NCBI GenBank assembly: GCA_944354535.1
Contig: CALVPY010000051.1
Span: 28,056 to 92,055 of the forward strand
Length of the DNA stretch: 64,000 nt
Direction: 5' to 3'
From: an uncultured Clostridia bacterium
GTDB taxonomy: Bacteria; Bacillota; Clostridia; Christensenellales; Borkfalkiaceae
This document shows, in pieces, positions 28,818-37,738 of this stretch (position 1 is its first letter; the number at the start of each line of letters is the position of its first letter). The notes under the pieces were generated by a model. It did no database searches. It had not been told where the DNA came from and saw only the letters and a list, made by a program, of their open reading frames with translations. The position numbers were made by a program, and so were the translations under genes.

Positions 28818-29704
28818 TTCTCCGGTTTGGAAGAGGAGTTCCGCTGAAATTCGCGGCGATGCGTTTCGAAGAACTCAAAATATGTCCTGACGCTTTTCAG
28901 CTGCGTCCAGCGCTTGACGTCCACGGGATCGCCGTCGAAATCGTAGATCTTCGCCCCGCGCAGAGAAAGCAGGAAGGGAGAGTGCGTCGCGATGATGAAT
29001 TGGCAGTCAAAAAAGCGCGCTTCCTCTTCCAAAAACTGTTTGAGTTCGAGCTGCTTTTGCGGGGAGAGGCTGTTTTCGGGCTCGTCCAAAAGATAGAGCC
29101 CCGCCCCCCGGATGCGGGAAGTGAAGTAAAAGTAGGCGCTCTCGCCGTTGGACTGTTCGCGCACGTTTTTGTCCATACCGCTTTCGCGGACATAGCCGGA
29201 GAGCGTCTTCTTGCGCGCGTCCGTCACTTTTTTCAGCTCGTCGTAGTCGTCGAGCGACTGCATACGGAAGGGGCCGCTCCTTCGCTTTTGAAAATACTCG
29301 TCAAAGAGCTCCTCACGCTTTGTATCGATGCCCTCGTTGACGGCGCGGAGAGAGAGCATATAATCGAACACATCGTCGCTCGAAACGGCGCGGCTCTCTT
29401 CGGGCAGAGGCGCGAGGGTGCGGAAACCGCAAAGCTTCACATAGTCGTCAAAAAAGCTCGAGCGGTTAAAGGGGGCGTCGCGCCGCAGGGAAAGCGCTTC
29501 GGCGATGACGTTGAGCGCCGTCGTCTTGCCCGAACCGTTTCCGCCGTAGAGGAGGGTCACGGGCGCGAAGTCCAGCCGCTCCAGCCCGCGCGAAGAGAGC
29601 ACGAAGAAGGGGTACATCGTGCTGAAGCAGGTGCGTTTCTCGTCAAGGCGCGCCCTGTATTCCTCATCGTAAGAGGGAAAGGCAAATTCGGAAAGGTAGA
29701 TCAT
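28814..29704 (-). CDS. AAA ATPase of the ABC/OLD-like (AAA_21) type
   Basis: A 296-residue stand-alone ATPase. Walker A is in TLLYGGNGSGKTTALN (residues ~52-65) and a Walker B-like segment reads GLYLLDEPENSLSP, followed by a D-loop and the switch-type His in FIIATHSPFLLS. The short signature region before Walker B (QSNGESAYFYF) resembles an ABC signature. Proteins of this type are often nucleases' partners or stand-alone predicted ATPases; no TOPRIM or HNH domain is present. Its ATG overlaps the stop codon of rqcH by 4 bp (ATGA), so they are translationally coupled, but no functional link is known to me. Confidence 0.85.
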   Translation of the reverse strand: MIYLSEFAFPSYDEEYRARLDEKRTCFSTMYPFFVLSSRGLERLDFAPVTLLYGGNGSGKTTALNVIAEALSLRRDAPFNRSSFFDDYVKLCGFRTLAPLPEESRAVSSDDVFDYMLSLRAVNEGIDTKREELFDEYFQKRRSGPFRMQSLDDYDELKKVTDARKKTLSGYVRESGMDKNVREQSNGESAYFYFTSRIRGAGLYLLDEPENSLSPQKQLELKQFLEEEARFFDCQFIIATHSPFLLSLRGAKIYDFDGDPVDVKRWTQLKSVRTYFEFFETHRREFQRNSSSKPEK

Positions 29705-31359
29705 AGCTCTTTTGCTTCCGTATCCGGCTCGGTCAGGATGGTCTTATAGTCATGATAGACGACAAAGCCCGCTCTTGCTTTGGGCGGCTTTTTCACCTGC
29801 CTTATTGGGCAGTAGTCGACGGGGATGCGCCCGCCCTGCTTAGCGTCCGAATAGCGCGCGCAGATGCCCGCCGCAAAGAGCAGTACTTCCTCGGGAACGG
29901 GGCGGCCGTTCGTGCGGATGACGACGTGGGAGGAGTGATATTTCTGCGCGTGCAGCCATACATCGTCGGGCGAGGAAGAGCGGATGAGGCGGTCGTTCTG
30001 CAGATTGTTGCGCCCCGCCAAAATTTCGAACCCGTCCTTTTCAAAGCGGCGGAAGGGGTACTCGGGCGCAGCTTGTTTCCGCCGTTTCTCGGGCTGTTTC
30101 AAAAGCCCCGCAAGCTGCAGCTCTTCTTCGAGGCATTTAAGATCGTCCATTCGGTCGGCGGAGGAGATGGCGGCGAGCAGGCTCAGCGAATAGTCGAGCT
30201 CTGCCTTGACTTCCGTCTCCTGCGGGCCGAGCGCTTCGAGCGTGCGCTTCTGTTTGCGGTAGCGCTTGAAGTACGCCTGCGCGTTGTCGGCGGGGGAGAG
30301 CCGTTCGTCAAGGACGATCTTTACGGTGCCGCCCGCCTCGTCGTAATAGTTTTCAAGTTCGCAGGAGCGCATCCCCTGTTTCAGGCGGTAGAGGTTGGCG
30401 GTGAGAAGTTCTCCCTTGATCCTGTCCTCTTCCATGCCTTCGCACTGGCGGCGCTTTTCCAGGATCTGGGAAAGCCGCTTCTCCTGCTTCTTTTTGGCGG
30501 AAGAGACGGCGGAAGTGAGCTTTCGCTGCAATTCGTCGAATCCCTTTTTCCTGCGCCTGCCCGCATAGAAGTACTGCTCCGCCGCCGAGATGCTCTCAAA
30601 GGGGATGCCGCCCTCCACAAAGCGTGCAAAAAAGTCGGCGGGGACGCCGTTCTTTTCCACGACGCAGGGAGCGATCTCATCCGAAAAAATAGTATCGTGC
30701 ACATACTGCGCAAAATCGCCGCCCCGATAGCCCGAAACGATCTGCTCCGCCGTGCAGGGAGCGAGCCCCGCAACATGTTGAAAGAGAAAGCGGGGGAGAT
30801 CTTCGGGGAGAGGGGGAGAAAGCAGCGCATAAAGGGCGGGAAGATCGGAAGGGTCTGTCTTGTCCTGCGGGGCGGGGGGAAGATAGGGAGCGCCCGGCAA
30901 GATCGCCCTCCGGCAGTTTTCGTCGATGGTCGTCGTCTTGAGTGCGCCCAAAATGACGCCCTTTTCCGTCAGAAGGATGTTGGAGTATTTGCCCATGATC
31001 TCGACGCGCAGCTCCCGTTCCGCCGTCGAAAAGTCGGAAAAACACAAGACGCGGAAGATGAGGATGCGCTCAAAGCCCGGCGTCTCCACGCTCAGGATCT
31101 CCGCGCCCTGTAAATACTTCCGGAGCAGCATACAGAAATTGGGCGCGGTCAGAGGGTTGGGCGGGTTGTCCGTCGTGAAATAAACCCCGCAATCGGCAGC
31201 ATTCGCGTTGATCGTCAGTTTCAACGTGCCTTTTTGCGTGTATATAAGAAGGGAGAGTTCTTCTTTCCCGGGCTGATTGATGCGGTTGATGCGTCCGCCG
31301 CGGAGGGAAGAGGAAAGCTCTTTGGCGAGAAGTCGTATGGTGAATGTATCCTGCGGCAT
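29701..31359 (-). CDS. rqcH: NFACT family protein, RqcH (ribosome quality control)
   Basis: A 552-residue homologue of Rqc2/NEMF. Bacterial RqcH binds stalled 50S-peptidyl-tRNA complexes and adds C-terminal Ala tails. The NFACT-N domain includes RGGRINRINQPGKEELSL and PNFCMLLRKYLQGAEI. Helix-hairpin-helix and coiled-coil regions follow (residues ~260-420), then the NFACT-R domain with GRNNLQNDRLIRSSSPDDVWLHAQ, split by its usual core, and YHSSHVVI. It begins with a GGAGG site. It was once annotated as fibronectin-binding protein. It forms an operon with the downstream AAA ATPase. Confidence 0.92.
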   Translation of the reverse strand: MPQDTFTIRLLAKELSSSLRGGRINRINQPGKEELSLLIYTQKGTLKLTINANAADCGVYFTTDNPPNPLTAPNFCMLLRKYLQGAEILSVETPGFERILIFRVLCFSDFSTAERELRVEIMGKYSNILLTEKGVILGALKTTTIDENCRRAILPGAPYLPPAPQDKTDPSDLPALYALLSPPLPEDLPRFLFQHVAGLAPCTAEQIVSGYRGGDFAQYVHDTIFSDEIAPCVVEKNGVPADFFARFVEGGIPFESISAAEQYFYAGRRRKKGFDELQRKLTSAVSSAKKKQEKRLSQILEKRRQCEGMEEDRIKGELLTANLYRLKQGMRSCELENYYDEAGGTVKIVLDERLSPADNAQAYFKRYRKQKRTLEALGPQETEVKAELDYSLSLLAAISSADRMDDLKCLEEELQLAGLLKQPEKRRKQAAPEYPFRRFEKDGFEILAGRNNLQNDRLIRSSSPDDVWLHAQKYHSSHVVIRTNGRPVPEEVLLFAAGICARYSDAKQGGRIPVDYCPIRQVKKPPKARAGFVVYHDYKTILTEPDTEAKEL

Positions 31360-31531
31360 AGGGCCTCCTGCATGGTCGCTCCTTGCTGTTCTATGCAGTC
31401 ATTATACCCGAAAAAAGCAAAATTGTAAATAAAAACGCTTTTCTTTCTCGCCCCGTTATGTTAAAATAGTTAGGCAAAAATATCCGATCAGAAACAACAA
31501 AACGCACCGTCGGAAAAATGAGGAGCTATTT

Positions 31532-32836
31532 ATGAATTACCAGGTAGAGACAGCAGAAAAGAGCACCGTCAAGATCACCATCACCTTCACGCCCGAAGAG
31601 TGGAACGAAGCCATCAACGAAGCTTACAAGCAGAACCGCGGCAAATACGCCGTCAACGGCTTCCGTAAGGGCAAAGTTCCCAAGAACGTTCTTGAAATGT
31701 ACTACGGCAAGGGCCTTTTCTATGAAGACGCGCTCAATCTGCTCTATGCCGAGCACTACGGCGCCATCCTCGAGAAGGAGAAGGAAAACTTCACGGCAGT
31801 CGGCGATCCTTCGCTCTCCGTTGACGACATTTCCGACGAGAAAGTCGTGCTCATCGCGGAAGTTCCCGTAAAGCCCGACGTTGAGATCGAGAGCTACAAG
31901 GGTATAAAGATCCCCGAATTTGTATATACTGTTTCGGACGCCGACGTCGACAAGGACATCGAAAACACCCGCCTGCGCCTTGCAAAGGACGAAGAAGTGA
32001 CGGATCGCGCCGCAGAGATGACGGATACCGTCAACATCGACTTTGCGGGCAAGATGGACGGCAAGGCATTCGAGGGCGGCACCGCGGAAGGGTATGACCT
32101 TACGCTTGGTTCCCACCAGTTCATCCCCGGCTTTGAAGAAGGCGTCGTCGGCATGAACATCGGCGAAACGAGGGATATCGAAGTCACCTTCCCCGAAGAC
32201 TATCAGGCAGAAGAGCTCAAGGGCAAGAAGGCCGTCTTCACGGTCACGCTCCACAAGATCACGGGCAAAGTCCGCCCCGAGCTCGACGAGGAATTCGCAA
32301 AGAAGATGGGCAGCGACTCCGTGGACGCTTACCGCGCCAAGGTAAGAGAGCGCCTCGAGCGCAACGCCGCTTCCCGTTCCCTCAACGAGACGGAAAACTC
32401 CATCATCACCGAGATCGCCAAGAACGCCAAGGCGGAGATCCCTCAAGCTATGGTCGACAAGCAGAACGAACTCGCCCTGCAGCGCCTTGAGTACAACCTC
32501 ATGTATCAGGGCATCCGCCTCGACGACTATCTCAAGTACCTCAACACGACGAGAGAGGCGTATATGCACACCTTCGACGAGGAATCGAGGCGCACCGTTC
32601 TGCATCAGCTCATCGTCGAGAAGATCATCAAGCTCGAAAACATCGAAGCAACGCAGGAAGAGATCGACGCAAAAGTCGCAGAACAGGCAAAGAGCGTCGG
32701 CAAAGAGGCTGAGGAGTATAAGAAGACGATGGATCCCCGCCAGCTCGAGTACATCGAGTCGGATATCAAGGTGACCAAGCTCTTCGACTTCCTCAAGGCA
32801 AACAACGAAATGATCAAGCAAGAGGAGAGCAAGTAA
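31532..32836 (+). CDS. tig: Trigger factor
   Basis: Ribosome-bound chaperone and prolyl isomerase. It has an N-terminal ribosome-binding domain with the signature variant [18 protein letters not shown] (family GFRxGKxP), a central FKBP-type domain ([31 protein letters not shown]), and an all-helical C-terminal chaperone domain. The length of 434 residues is usual. A GAGGAG site precedes the start, and a TAAAAT -10-like box lies at 31462-31467. Its stop codon overlaps the clpP start by one base, which couples the folding and degradation genes in the common tig-clpP-clpX order. Confidence 0.96.
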   Translation: MNYQVETAEKSTVKITITFTPEEWNEAINEAYKQNRGKYAVNGFRKGKVPKNVLEMYYGKGLFYEDALNLLYAEHYGAILEKEKENFTAVGDPSLSVDDISDEKVVLIAEVPVKPDVEIESYKGIKIPEFVYTVSDADVDKDIENTRLRLAKDEEVTDRAAEMTDTVNIDFAGKMDGKAFEGGTAEGYDLTLGSHQFIPGFEEGVVGMNIGETRDIEVTFPEDYQAEELKGKKAVFTVTLHKITGKVRPELDEEFAKKMGSDSVDAYRAKVRERLERNAASRSLNETENSIITEIAKNAKAEIPQAMVDKQNELALQRLEYNLMYQGIRLDDYLKYLNTTREAYMHTFDEESRRTVLHQLIVEKIIKLENIEATQEEIDAKVAEQAKSVGKEAEEYKKTMDPRQLEYIESDIKVTKLFDFLKANNEMIKQEESK

Positions 32837-33426
32837 TGGAAAGAAACGTGCTTATTCCCTATGTCGTGGAGCGCACGTCGGGCGGCGAGAGGAGCTATGA
32901 TCTTTACTCCCGCCTCCTTGAAGACCGCATCATCTTCCTCGCGGGGGAGATCGACGACGCCGTCGCAAACACGGTCGTCGCGCAGCTCATCTATCTCGAA
33001 GCGAAGGATCCCGGCAAGGACATCAGCCTGTACATCAACAGCCCGGGCGGCTCCGTTTCGGCGGGCCTTGCGATCTACGACACGATGAATTACATCAAGT
33101 GCGACGTCTCCACCATCTGCATCGGTATGGCGGCGAGCATGGCAGCCTTCCTGCTCTCGTCGGGCGCAAAGGGGAAGCGCTTCGCCCTCAAAAACAGCGA
33201 AGTGATGATCCACCAGCCTTTGGGCGGCGCGCAGGGGCAGGCGAGCGACATCAAGATCCACGCGGAACACATCTTAAAGACCAAAGACAAGCTCAACCGC
33301 ATCCTTGCGGCAAATACGGGGAGGCCCCTTGAAGTCATCGAGCGCGATACGGACAGGGATAACTTCCTGTCGGCGGACGAAGCGCTTTCCTATGGTCTTA
33401 TCGACCGCGTGTACGATAAGAGATAA
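32836..33426 (+). CDS. clpP: ATP-dependent Clp protease proteolytic subunit
   Basis: A 196-residue serine protease that forms two stacked heptameric rings. The catalytic Ser is in [13 protein letters not shown], the His in [17 protein letters not shown] and the Asp in [16 protein letters not shown]. The N-terminal [20 protein letters not shown] is the typical axial-loop segment. It is fed by ClpX, encoded 21 bp downstream. Confidence 0.97.
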   Translation: MERNVLIPYVVERTSGGERSYDLYSRLLEDRIIFLAGEIDDAVANTVVAQLIYLEAKDPGKDISLYINSPGGSVSAGLAIYDTMNYIKCDVSTICIGMAASMAAFLLSSGAKGKRFALKNSEVMIHQPLGGAQGQASDIKIHAEHILKTKDKLNRILAANTGRPLEVIERDTDRDNFLSADEALSYGLIDRVYDKR

Positions 33427-33447
33427 CATTTCTATCCGGAGGATCAA

Positions 33448-34683
33448 ATGGGTAAATACGAACCGAGCTGTTCTTTCTGCGGAAAGGAAAAATCCAAGAC
33501 AAAAAAGCTGATAGCAGGCCCCGACGGGATCTATATCTGCGACGAATGCGTGGAGCTTTGCAAGGATATGCTCGACAAGATGCCCTCTTCCTCTCAGCAG
33601 GGAAAGGTCCCGCTCAAGAAGCCGAGCGAGATCAAGGAAGAGCTCGATCACTACATCGTCGGGCAGGACAAGGCAAAGCGCGTTCTCTCCGTTGCCGTCT
33701 ACAACCACTACAAGCGCATCAATTCGCTTGCAGAGGGCAAGAAGGATGATGACGATGTGGAGATCGAAAAGAGCAACATCCTGCTCCTCGGCCCCACGGG
33801 AAGCGGCAAGACGCTGCTCGCCCGTACGCTTGCAAAGATCCTGAACGTTCCCTTCGCAACGTGCGACGCGACGACGCTGACGGAAGCAGGCTATGTGGGC
33901 GAGGACGTCGAAAACATCCTCTTAAAGCTCATCCAGAACGCCGACTACGACATTGAAAAGGCGCAGCACGGCATCATCTATATCGACGAGATCGACAAGA
34001 TCGCGAGAAAGGGCGAAAACGTCTCCATCACGCGCGACGTCTCGGGCGAAGGCGTGCAGCAGGCGCTCCTGAAGATCATCGAATCGACGCTTGCAAACGT
34101 GCCTCCGCAGGGCGGCAGAAAGCACCCTCAGCAGGACTGTATGCGCATCGATACGACGAACATCCTCTTCATCTGCGGCGGTGCGTTCGTCGGGCTCGAC
34201 AAGATCGTCGCCGCCCGCAAGGACGACGCGGGGCTCGGCTTCGGCGGCAACGTCAAGATGGGCGCGAACGAAGTGGACTATACGCTCCTTGACGACGTCA
34301 AGCCGCAGGATCTCACCAAGTTCGGCCTCATTCCCGAATTTGTCGGCCGTATCCCGATCGTCGTGAGTTTGCAGGCGCTCGACGAAGACGCGCTCGTCAG
34401 CATCCTCACCCAGCCGAGGAACGCCATCATCAAGCAGTACCAGAAACTGGTCGGGCTGGACGGCGTCAAGCTCACCGTAGAGGACGACGCAGTGCGCGAG
34501 ATCGCCAACACCGCCATCCGCTTAAAAACGGGGGCAAGAGGGTTGAGGACGATCATCGAAGGGCTGATGACGGACGTCATGTACGACATCCCGACCAAGA
34601 ACAACGTAGAGGAGGTCATCATCACCAAGGGGTGCGTGATGAACGGCGACAAGCCCACCCTCGTCTACAAAAAATCCGCATAA
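33448..34683 (+). CDS. clpX: ATP-dependent Clp protease ATP-binding subunit ClpX
   Basis: A AAA+ unfoldase. The N-terminal C4 zinc domain has [10 protein letters not shown] and [10 protein letters not shown]. Walker A is [17 protein letters not shown] and Walker B is [11 protein letters not shown]. The ClpP-contacting IGF loop is replaced by the sequence near [14 protein letters not shown], where an exact IGF is not seen by eye. The RYxGxD-type and GRIP (FVGRIPIVV) sites are present. The length of 411 is standard. A strong terminator follows. Confidence 0.96.
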   Translation: MGKYEPSCSFCGKEKSKTKKLIAGPDGIYICDECVELCKDMLDKMPSSSQQGKVPLKKPSEIKEELDHYIVGQDKAKRVLSVAVYNHYKRINSLAEGKKDDDDVEIEKSNILLLGPTGSGKTLLARTLAKILNVPFATCDATTLTEAGYVGEDVENILLKLIQNADYDIEKAQHGIIYIDEIDKIARKGENVSITRDVSGEGVQQALLKIIESTLANVPPQGGRKHPQQDCMRIDTTNILFICGGAFVGLDKIVAARKDDAGLGFGGNVKMGANEVDYTLLDDVKPQDLTKFGLIPEFVGRIPIVVSLQALDEDALVSILTQPRNAIIKQYQKLVGLDGVKLTVEDDAVREIANTAIRLKTGARGLRTIIEGLMTDVMYDIPTKNNVEEVIITKGCVMNGDKPTLVYKKSA

Positions 34684-34691
34684 AGAACAAC

Positions 34692-34721
34692 AAGGAGCCG
34701 AAACACCTCGGCTCCTTTTTT
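34692..34721 (+). terminator. Intrinsic terminator of tig-clpP-clpX
   Basis: AAGGAGCCGA / TCGGCTCCTT stem with an AACACC loop and T-run. Confidence 0.9.
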
Positions 34722-34786
34722 GTGCTTCGGGCAGAGCGGCAAACGCGGCAAAAATGCGGCAATTTTTCATAGCAGCGCGCTTTTCC

Positions 34787-34815
34787 TTGCTTTTTCTATA
34801 AAAATATGCTATGAT
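34787..34815 (+). promoter_or_regulatory. Predicted promoter of the TM1266-ABC operon
   Basis: TTGCTT (34787-34792), a 17-bp spacer and TATGAT (34810-34815). It gives a leader of about 107 nt before the start codon. Confidence 0.6.
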
Positions 34816-34896
34816 ACAGTCATCTGAGCGGAAAGAGTCTTTCTGACCGTAAAGAGCCGAAAATCAGCTGTTTGGACGCAGGTTTGCGCCGTTTTC

Positions 34897-34928
34897 GCCT
34901 CTTTTCCGCGCAGGGAAGGAGGCTTTTT
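34897..34928 (+). promoter_or_regulatory. Terminator-like hairpin that contains the ribosome-binding site
   Basis: GCCTCTTTTCC (34897-34907) pairs along its full length with GGGAAGGAGGC (34913-34923), with a GCGCA loop and TTTTT directly after. The 3' arm contains the AAGGAGG ribosome-binding site of the next gene. The hairpin could therefore act as a terminator or hide the site from ribosomes. The upstream ~75 nt leader could hold the sensing part; no known riboswitch class was recognised. Confidence 0.65.
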
Positions 34929-35180
34929 ATGTCCGAAGAAAAGCGCATCGCCGTGCTCTCCGTCATCGTGGAAGACCGCGCCGCAACGCCCGCCCTCAAC
35001 GGGTATCTCTCCGAATTCGGGGAATATATCGTGGGCAGGATGGGCATCCCGTACCGCGAAAAGGGCGTCTCGGTTCTTTCGGTCGTCCTCGATGCACCGA
35101 GCGGCGTCATCAACGCGCTCACGGGCAAGATCGGCAGCCTTCCCGGCGTGAGCGCCAAGACTTTATTCAGCAAATATTAA
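34929..35180 (+). CDS. TM1266-family (iron-only hydrogenase system regulator-like) protein
   Basis: An 83-residue ACT-like protein. RIAVLSVIVEDR at the start, YIVGRMGIPYREKGVSVLSVV in the centre and GVINALTGKIGSLPGVSAKTLFSKY at the end match the family named after Thermotoga TM1266, often encoded near hydrogenase-maturation genes. It is thought to be regulatory, but the ligand is unknown. The start at 34929 lies 6 nt after AAGGAGG; a longer in-frame version would overlap the leader hairpin. It is followed after 12 bp by an ABC transporter operon rather than hydrogenase genes. The leader hairpin suggests conditional expression. Confidence 0.85.
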   Translation: MSEEKRIAVLSVIVEDRAATPALNGYLSEFGEYIVGRMGIPYREKGVSVLSVVLDAPSGVINALTGKIGSLPGVSAKTLFSKY

Positions 35181-35192
35181 AGGAGTTCTTGT

Positions 35193-36215
35193 ATGAAACA
35201 CCCTGTCTCTCTTGCACTCGGCGCTGTCTTTCTCGGCGCCGCAGCACTCGGCATGACTGCCTGCGATCAAGGCTCTGCTGGCAACGGATATTCCGTCTAT
35301 GCGCCCGACGGCGCGCCCGCGCTCGCCCTCGTGAATGCCATCGAAGACAAAGCGGAAAAATTTGAATATCACGTCGTCGACTCTTCAACCATCCAGACCT
35401 ATGTCACGGGCGAAGAACCCGAAGCAGATTTCTGCATCCTGCCCGTCAACCTTGCAAGCAAGGTCCTCGGCACGGGCACGACCTATCAGATGCTCGGCAC
35501 GGTGACAAACGGCAATCTCTTTTTTCTCTCGGCAGAGGACAACGAGAACCTGACGAAAGATAATTTATCCACGCTTGTAGGCAAGTCGGTGGGGGTGGTG
35601 CAGCTTCCCAATGTGCCCGGGCTCACGCTGCAAGCCATGCTCAACAAGTACGACATCGACTATCAGATCGTCGAAAACGACGGCGAGAAGGCAACGGACA
35701 AGGTCAATCTCATCGCCTTTGATCCCGCAAACGTCACGCCCGCAGGAGGCTGCGACTACTATCTCTGCCCCGAACCCGCGGCAAGCACGAAGATCAAAGG
35801 CACGGCAAGCGCTAAAAAGCCCTTCCGCATGGCGGGGGATCTTCAGGCGCTCTACGGCGGGGAAGAGGGCTATCCGCAGGCGGTGCTCGTCGCGAAAAAG
35901 TCCGTCCTCGAAGGGGACGAGACCGACAAAGACGCGGTGGAAGCGATGCTCTCCTACATGGAAGAGAGCGGCACTTATCTTGAAACGGTGACGCCCGAAA
36001 CGGTGCTCTCCGCGCTCGACGGCGTGCGCACGGAGGGGATGACCGCTTCCTTCAGCGCCAACAACCTGACAAAAGAAGTCATTGCAAACTGCTCCGTCCG
36101 CTTTACGCCTTCAAGCGAGTGCAAAGAGAGGGTGAACGCCTTCCTCGAAGAGCTCATCGCCGTCAACGAGTCCGCCGCCAAGGCAGTCTCCGACGATTTC
36201 TTCTACAACGCATAA
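35193..36215 (+). CDS. ABC transporter substrate-binding lipoprotein
   Basis: A 340-residue lipoprotein with a type II signal peptide; the lipobox is LGMTAC with Cys24. The mature part resembles NMT1/ThiY- or SsuA-like periplasmic binding folds: APDGAPALALVNAI at the beginning, a hinge segment LVGKSVGVVQLPNVPG and PVNLASKVLGTGT. Members bind small organic ligands such as thiamin precursors, sulfonates or nitrate; the ligand here cannot be told. It stands first among SBP-permease-ATPase genes that follow within 5 bp or with overlap, giving a complete importer. Confidence 0.85.
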   Translation: MKHPVSLALGAVFLGAAALGMTACDQGSAGNGYSVYAPDGAPALALVNAIEDKAEKFEYHVVDSSTIQTYVTGEEPEADFCILPVNLASKVLGTGTTYQMLGTVTNGNLFFLSAEDNENLTKDNLSTLVGKSVGVVQLPNVPGLTLQAMLNKYDIDYQIVENDGEKATDKVNLIAFDPANVTPAGGCDYYLCPEPAASTKIKGTASAKKPFRMAGDLQALYGGEEGYPQAVLVAKKSVLEGDETDKDAVEAMLSYMEESGTYLETVTPETVLSALDGVRTEGMTASFSANNLTKEVIANCSVRFTPSSECKERVNAFLEELIAVNESAAKAVSDDFFYNA

Positions 36216-36219
36216 TATT

Positions 36220-36963
36220 TTGAAACAGCGCATCTTATTTTCCGCCGCGGCGCTCATTGCGGTCTGGCTCATTTGGATCGTCGCCTTCCGCATCATCGCC
36301 AACGAATATATCCTGCCCTCCTTTTCGGAGACCGCCGCCGCTCTCTTCCAATCGCTGGGAGAGGGAGCGTTTTGGCGTGCGCTTTTGAATACGCTCGGAA
36401 GGACGCTTGCGGCTTTTGCCGTATCCATCGTATTCGGCGTGGGGCTTGCCCTCCTTGCACGGCTCTTCCGAGGCGTCCGCGCGTTCTTTGCGCCGCTTAT
36501 CTCCATCCTGCGCACGCTTCCCACGATGGCGATCATCCTCATCCTTCTCATCTGGACGACGCCTTCTGTGGCGCCCGTCATCGTTGCGGGGCTCGTACTC
36601 TTCCCCGCCGCCTATGCGGCGGCGCTCACCGCGATGGACGAAGTGCATGAAAGCTACGGCGCGCTCTCCCGCGCCTACGGCATAAAGAGAACAAGGCAGG
36701 CTTTTAGGATGTATCTGCCGCTTTCGGCGCCCTCCGTTCTGGGGCAGGCAGGGGCGATCCTCTCGATGGGGCTCAAGATCGCAGTTTCGGGCGAAGTGCT
36801 CTCTTCGACAGCGAAAAGCCTCGGCGGCATGATGCAGGAAGCCAAGCTCTTTCTGGAAATGCCGCGGCTTCTGGCGCTCACGCTTGCCGCCGTTCTTTTG
36901 GGCTTTCTTCTTGAAGGGCTGTGCGCCCTTGTTACCAAGCTCTGTGTGAGGTGGCGCAGATGA
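36220..36963 (+). CDS. ABC transporter permease (SsuC/TauC/ThiX type)
   Basis: A 247-residue membrane protein with about six hydrophobic helices and the inner-membrane EAA-like loop ALTAMDEVHESYGALSRAYG. It belongs to the BPD_transp_1 family that partners with NMT1-like binding proteins. The only plausible start in frame is TTG 36220 (KQRILFSAAALIAVW). No strong ribosome-binding site is visible, and it lies 4 bp after the SBP stop, so it is probably translated by coupling. Its stop overlaps the ATPase start. Confidence 0.88.
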   Translation: MKQRILFSAAALIAVWLIWIVAFRIIANEYILPSFSETAAALFQSLGEGAFWRALLNTLGRTLAAFAVSIVFGVGLALLARLFRGVRAFFAPLISILRTLPTMAIILILLIWTTPSVAPVIVAGLVLFPAAYAAALTAMDEVHESYGALSRAYGIKRTRQAFRMYLPLSAPSVLGQAGAILSMGLKIAVSGEVLSSTAKSLGGMMQEAKLFLEMPRLLALTLAAVLLGFLLEGLCALVTKLCVRWRR

Positions 36964-37664
36964 TCTTATCGCACGTCACCAAACAATACCGCAGCGTGCG
37001 GGCGCTCGACGATCTTTCCCTCACGATCGAAGAGGGCAAGATCACGGCGGTACTCGGCGAGAGCGGTGCAGGCAAGACGACGCTCTTAAACTGCATCATG
37101 GGGCTCATCCCGTTCGAGGGGGAGATCGACGGCGAAGGGGGCAAAAAGCCTAAACGGAGAGAAGACTGTTCCTATCTCTTCCAGGATGCGCTGCTCCTTC
37201 CCAACCTGACGGCGGAAGAAAACATCCATTTCGTCCTTCCCAAAGGGATGGGGGAGAAAACGCGCGAGATGCTCGCCCGCGTGGGGCTCAAAGGGAAAGA
37301 AAAAGCCTATCCGCACGAACTTTCGGGCGGGGAAAAACAGCGCGTCTCCATTGCACGGGCATTCTTGTATCCGCACAAACTGCTTTTAATGGACGAACCC
37401 TTTTCTTCCCTCGACCTTGCTATAAAGCGCGCGCTCATGGAGCTCGTCCGCTCGCTCCGCGAAGAGGAGGGGGGAACGGTGCTCTTCGTCACGCACGACG
37501 TGCAAGAGGCGGCGTTCCTTGCGGAGCGTGCGCTCGTACTGCATCGGGGGAAGCTCGTCGGCGATCTTACGATCGACGCGCCCTATCCGCGTGATCTGCT
37601 CTCTCCGCCGCCCGAAGCAAAAGAGCTTGCCCGTATGCTTTTAGAGACGGGTGAAATAAAATGA
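36960..37664 (+). CDS. ABC transporter ATP-binding protein
   Basis: A 234-residue ATPase. Walker A is LGESGAGKTTLLN, the Q-loop lies in YLFQDALLLPNLT, the signature is HELSGGEKQRVSIARA, Walker B is LLLMDEPFSSLD and the H-loop is VTHDVQEA. ATG 36960 overlaps the permease stop by 4 bp. With the two preceding genes it forms a nitrate/sulfonate/thiamin-precursor-class importer. Confidence 0.92.
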   Translation: MILSHVTKQYRSVRALDDLSLTIEEGKITAVLGESGAGKTTLLNCIMGLIPFEGEIDGEGGKKPKRREDCSYLFQDALLLPNLTAEENIHFVLPKGMGEKTREMLARVGLKGKEKAYPHELSGGEKQRVSIARAFLYPHKLLLMDEPFSSLDLAIKRALMELVRSLREEEGGTVLFVTHDVQEAAFLAERALVLHRGKLVGDLTIDAPYPRDLLSPPPEAKELARMLLETGEIK

Positions 37665-37679
37665 ATTTCTCTGCACATC

Positions 37680-37708
37680 TTGACAGCGCGCCTTTGGTAC
37701 GCTATCAT
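37680..37708 (+). promoter_or_regulatory. Predicted promoter of the CoA-disulfide-reductase-like gene
   Basis: Perfect TTGACA (37680-37685), 17-bp spacer and TATCAT (37703-37708). Confidence 0.7.
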
Positions 37709-37738
37709 GTTATATAAGCGAATTTTGGGGAGGAAATC

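Noticed and set aside
34816-34896. A TPP or HMP-PP riboswitch upstream of the TM1266-ABC operon
   Set aside because: The ABC importer resembles ThiY-type systems, but the conserved CUGAGA and ACCUGA-type blocks of the TPP riboswitch are absent. Only the hairpin over the ribosome-binding site is supported.
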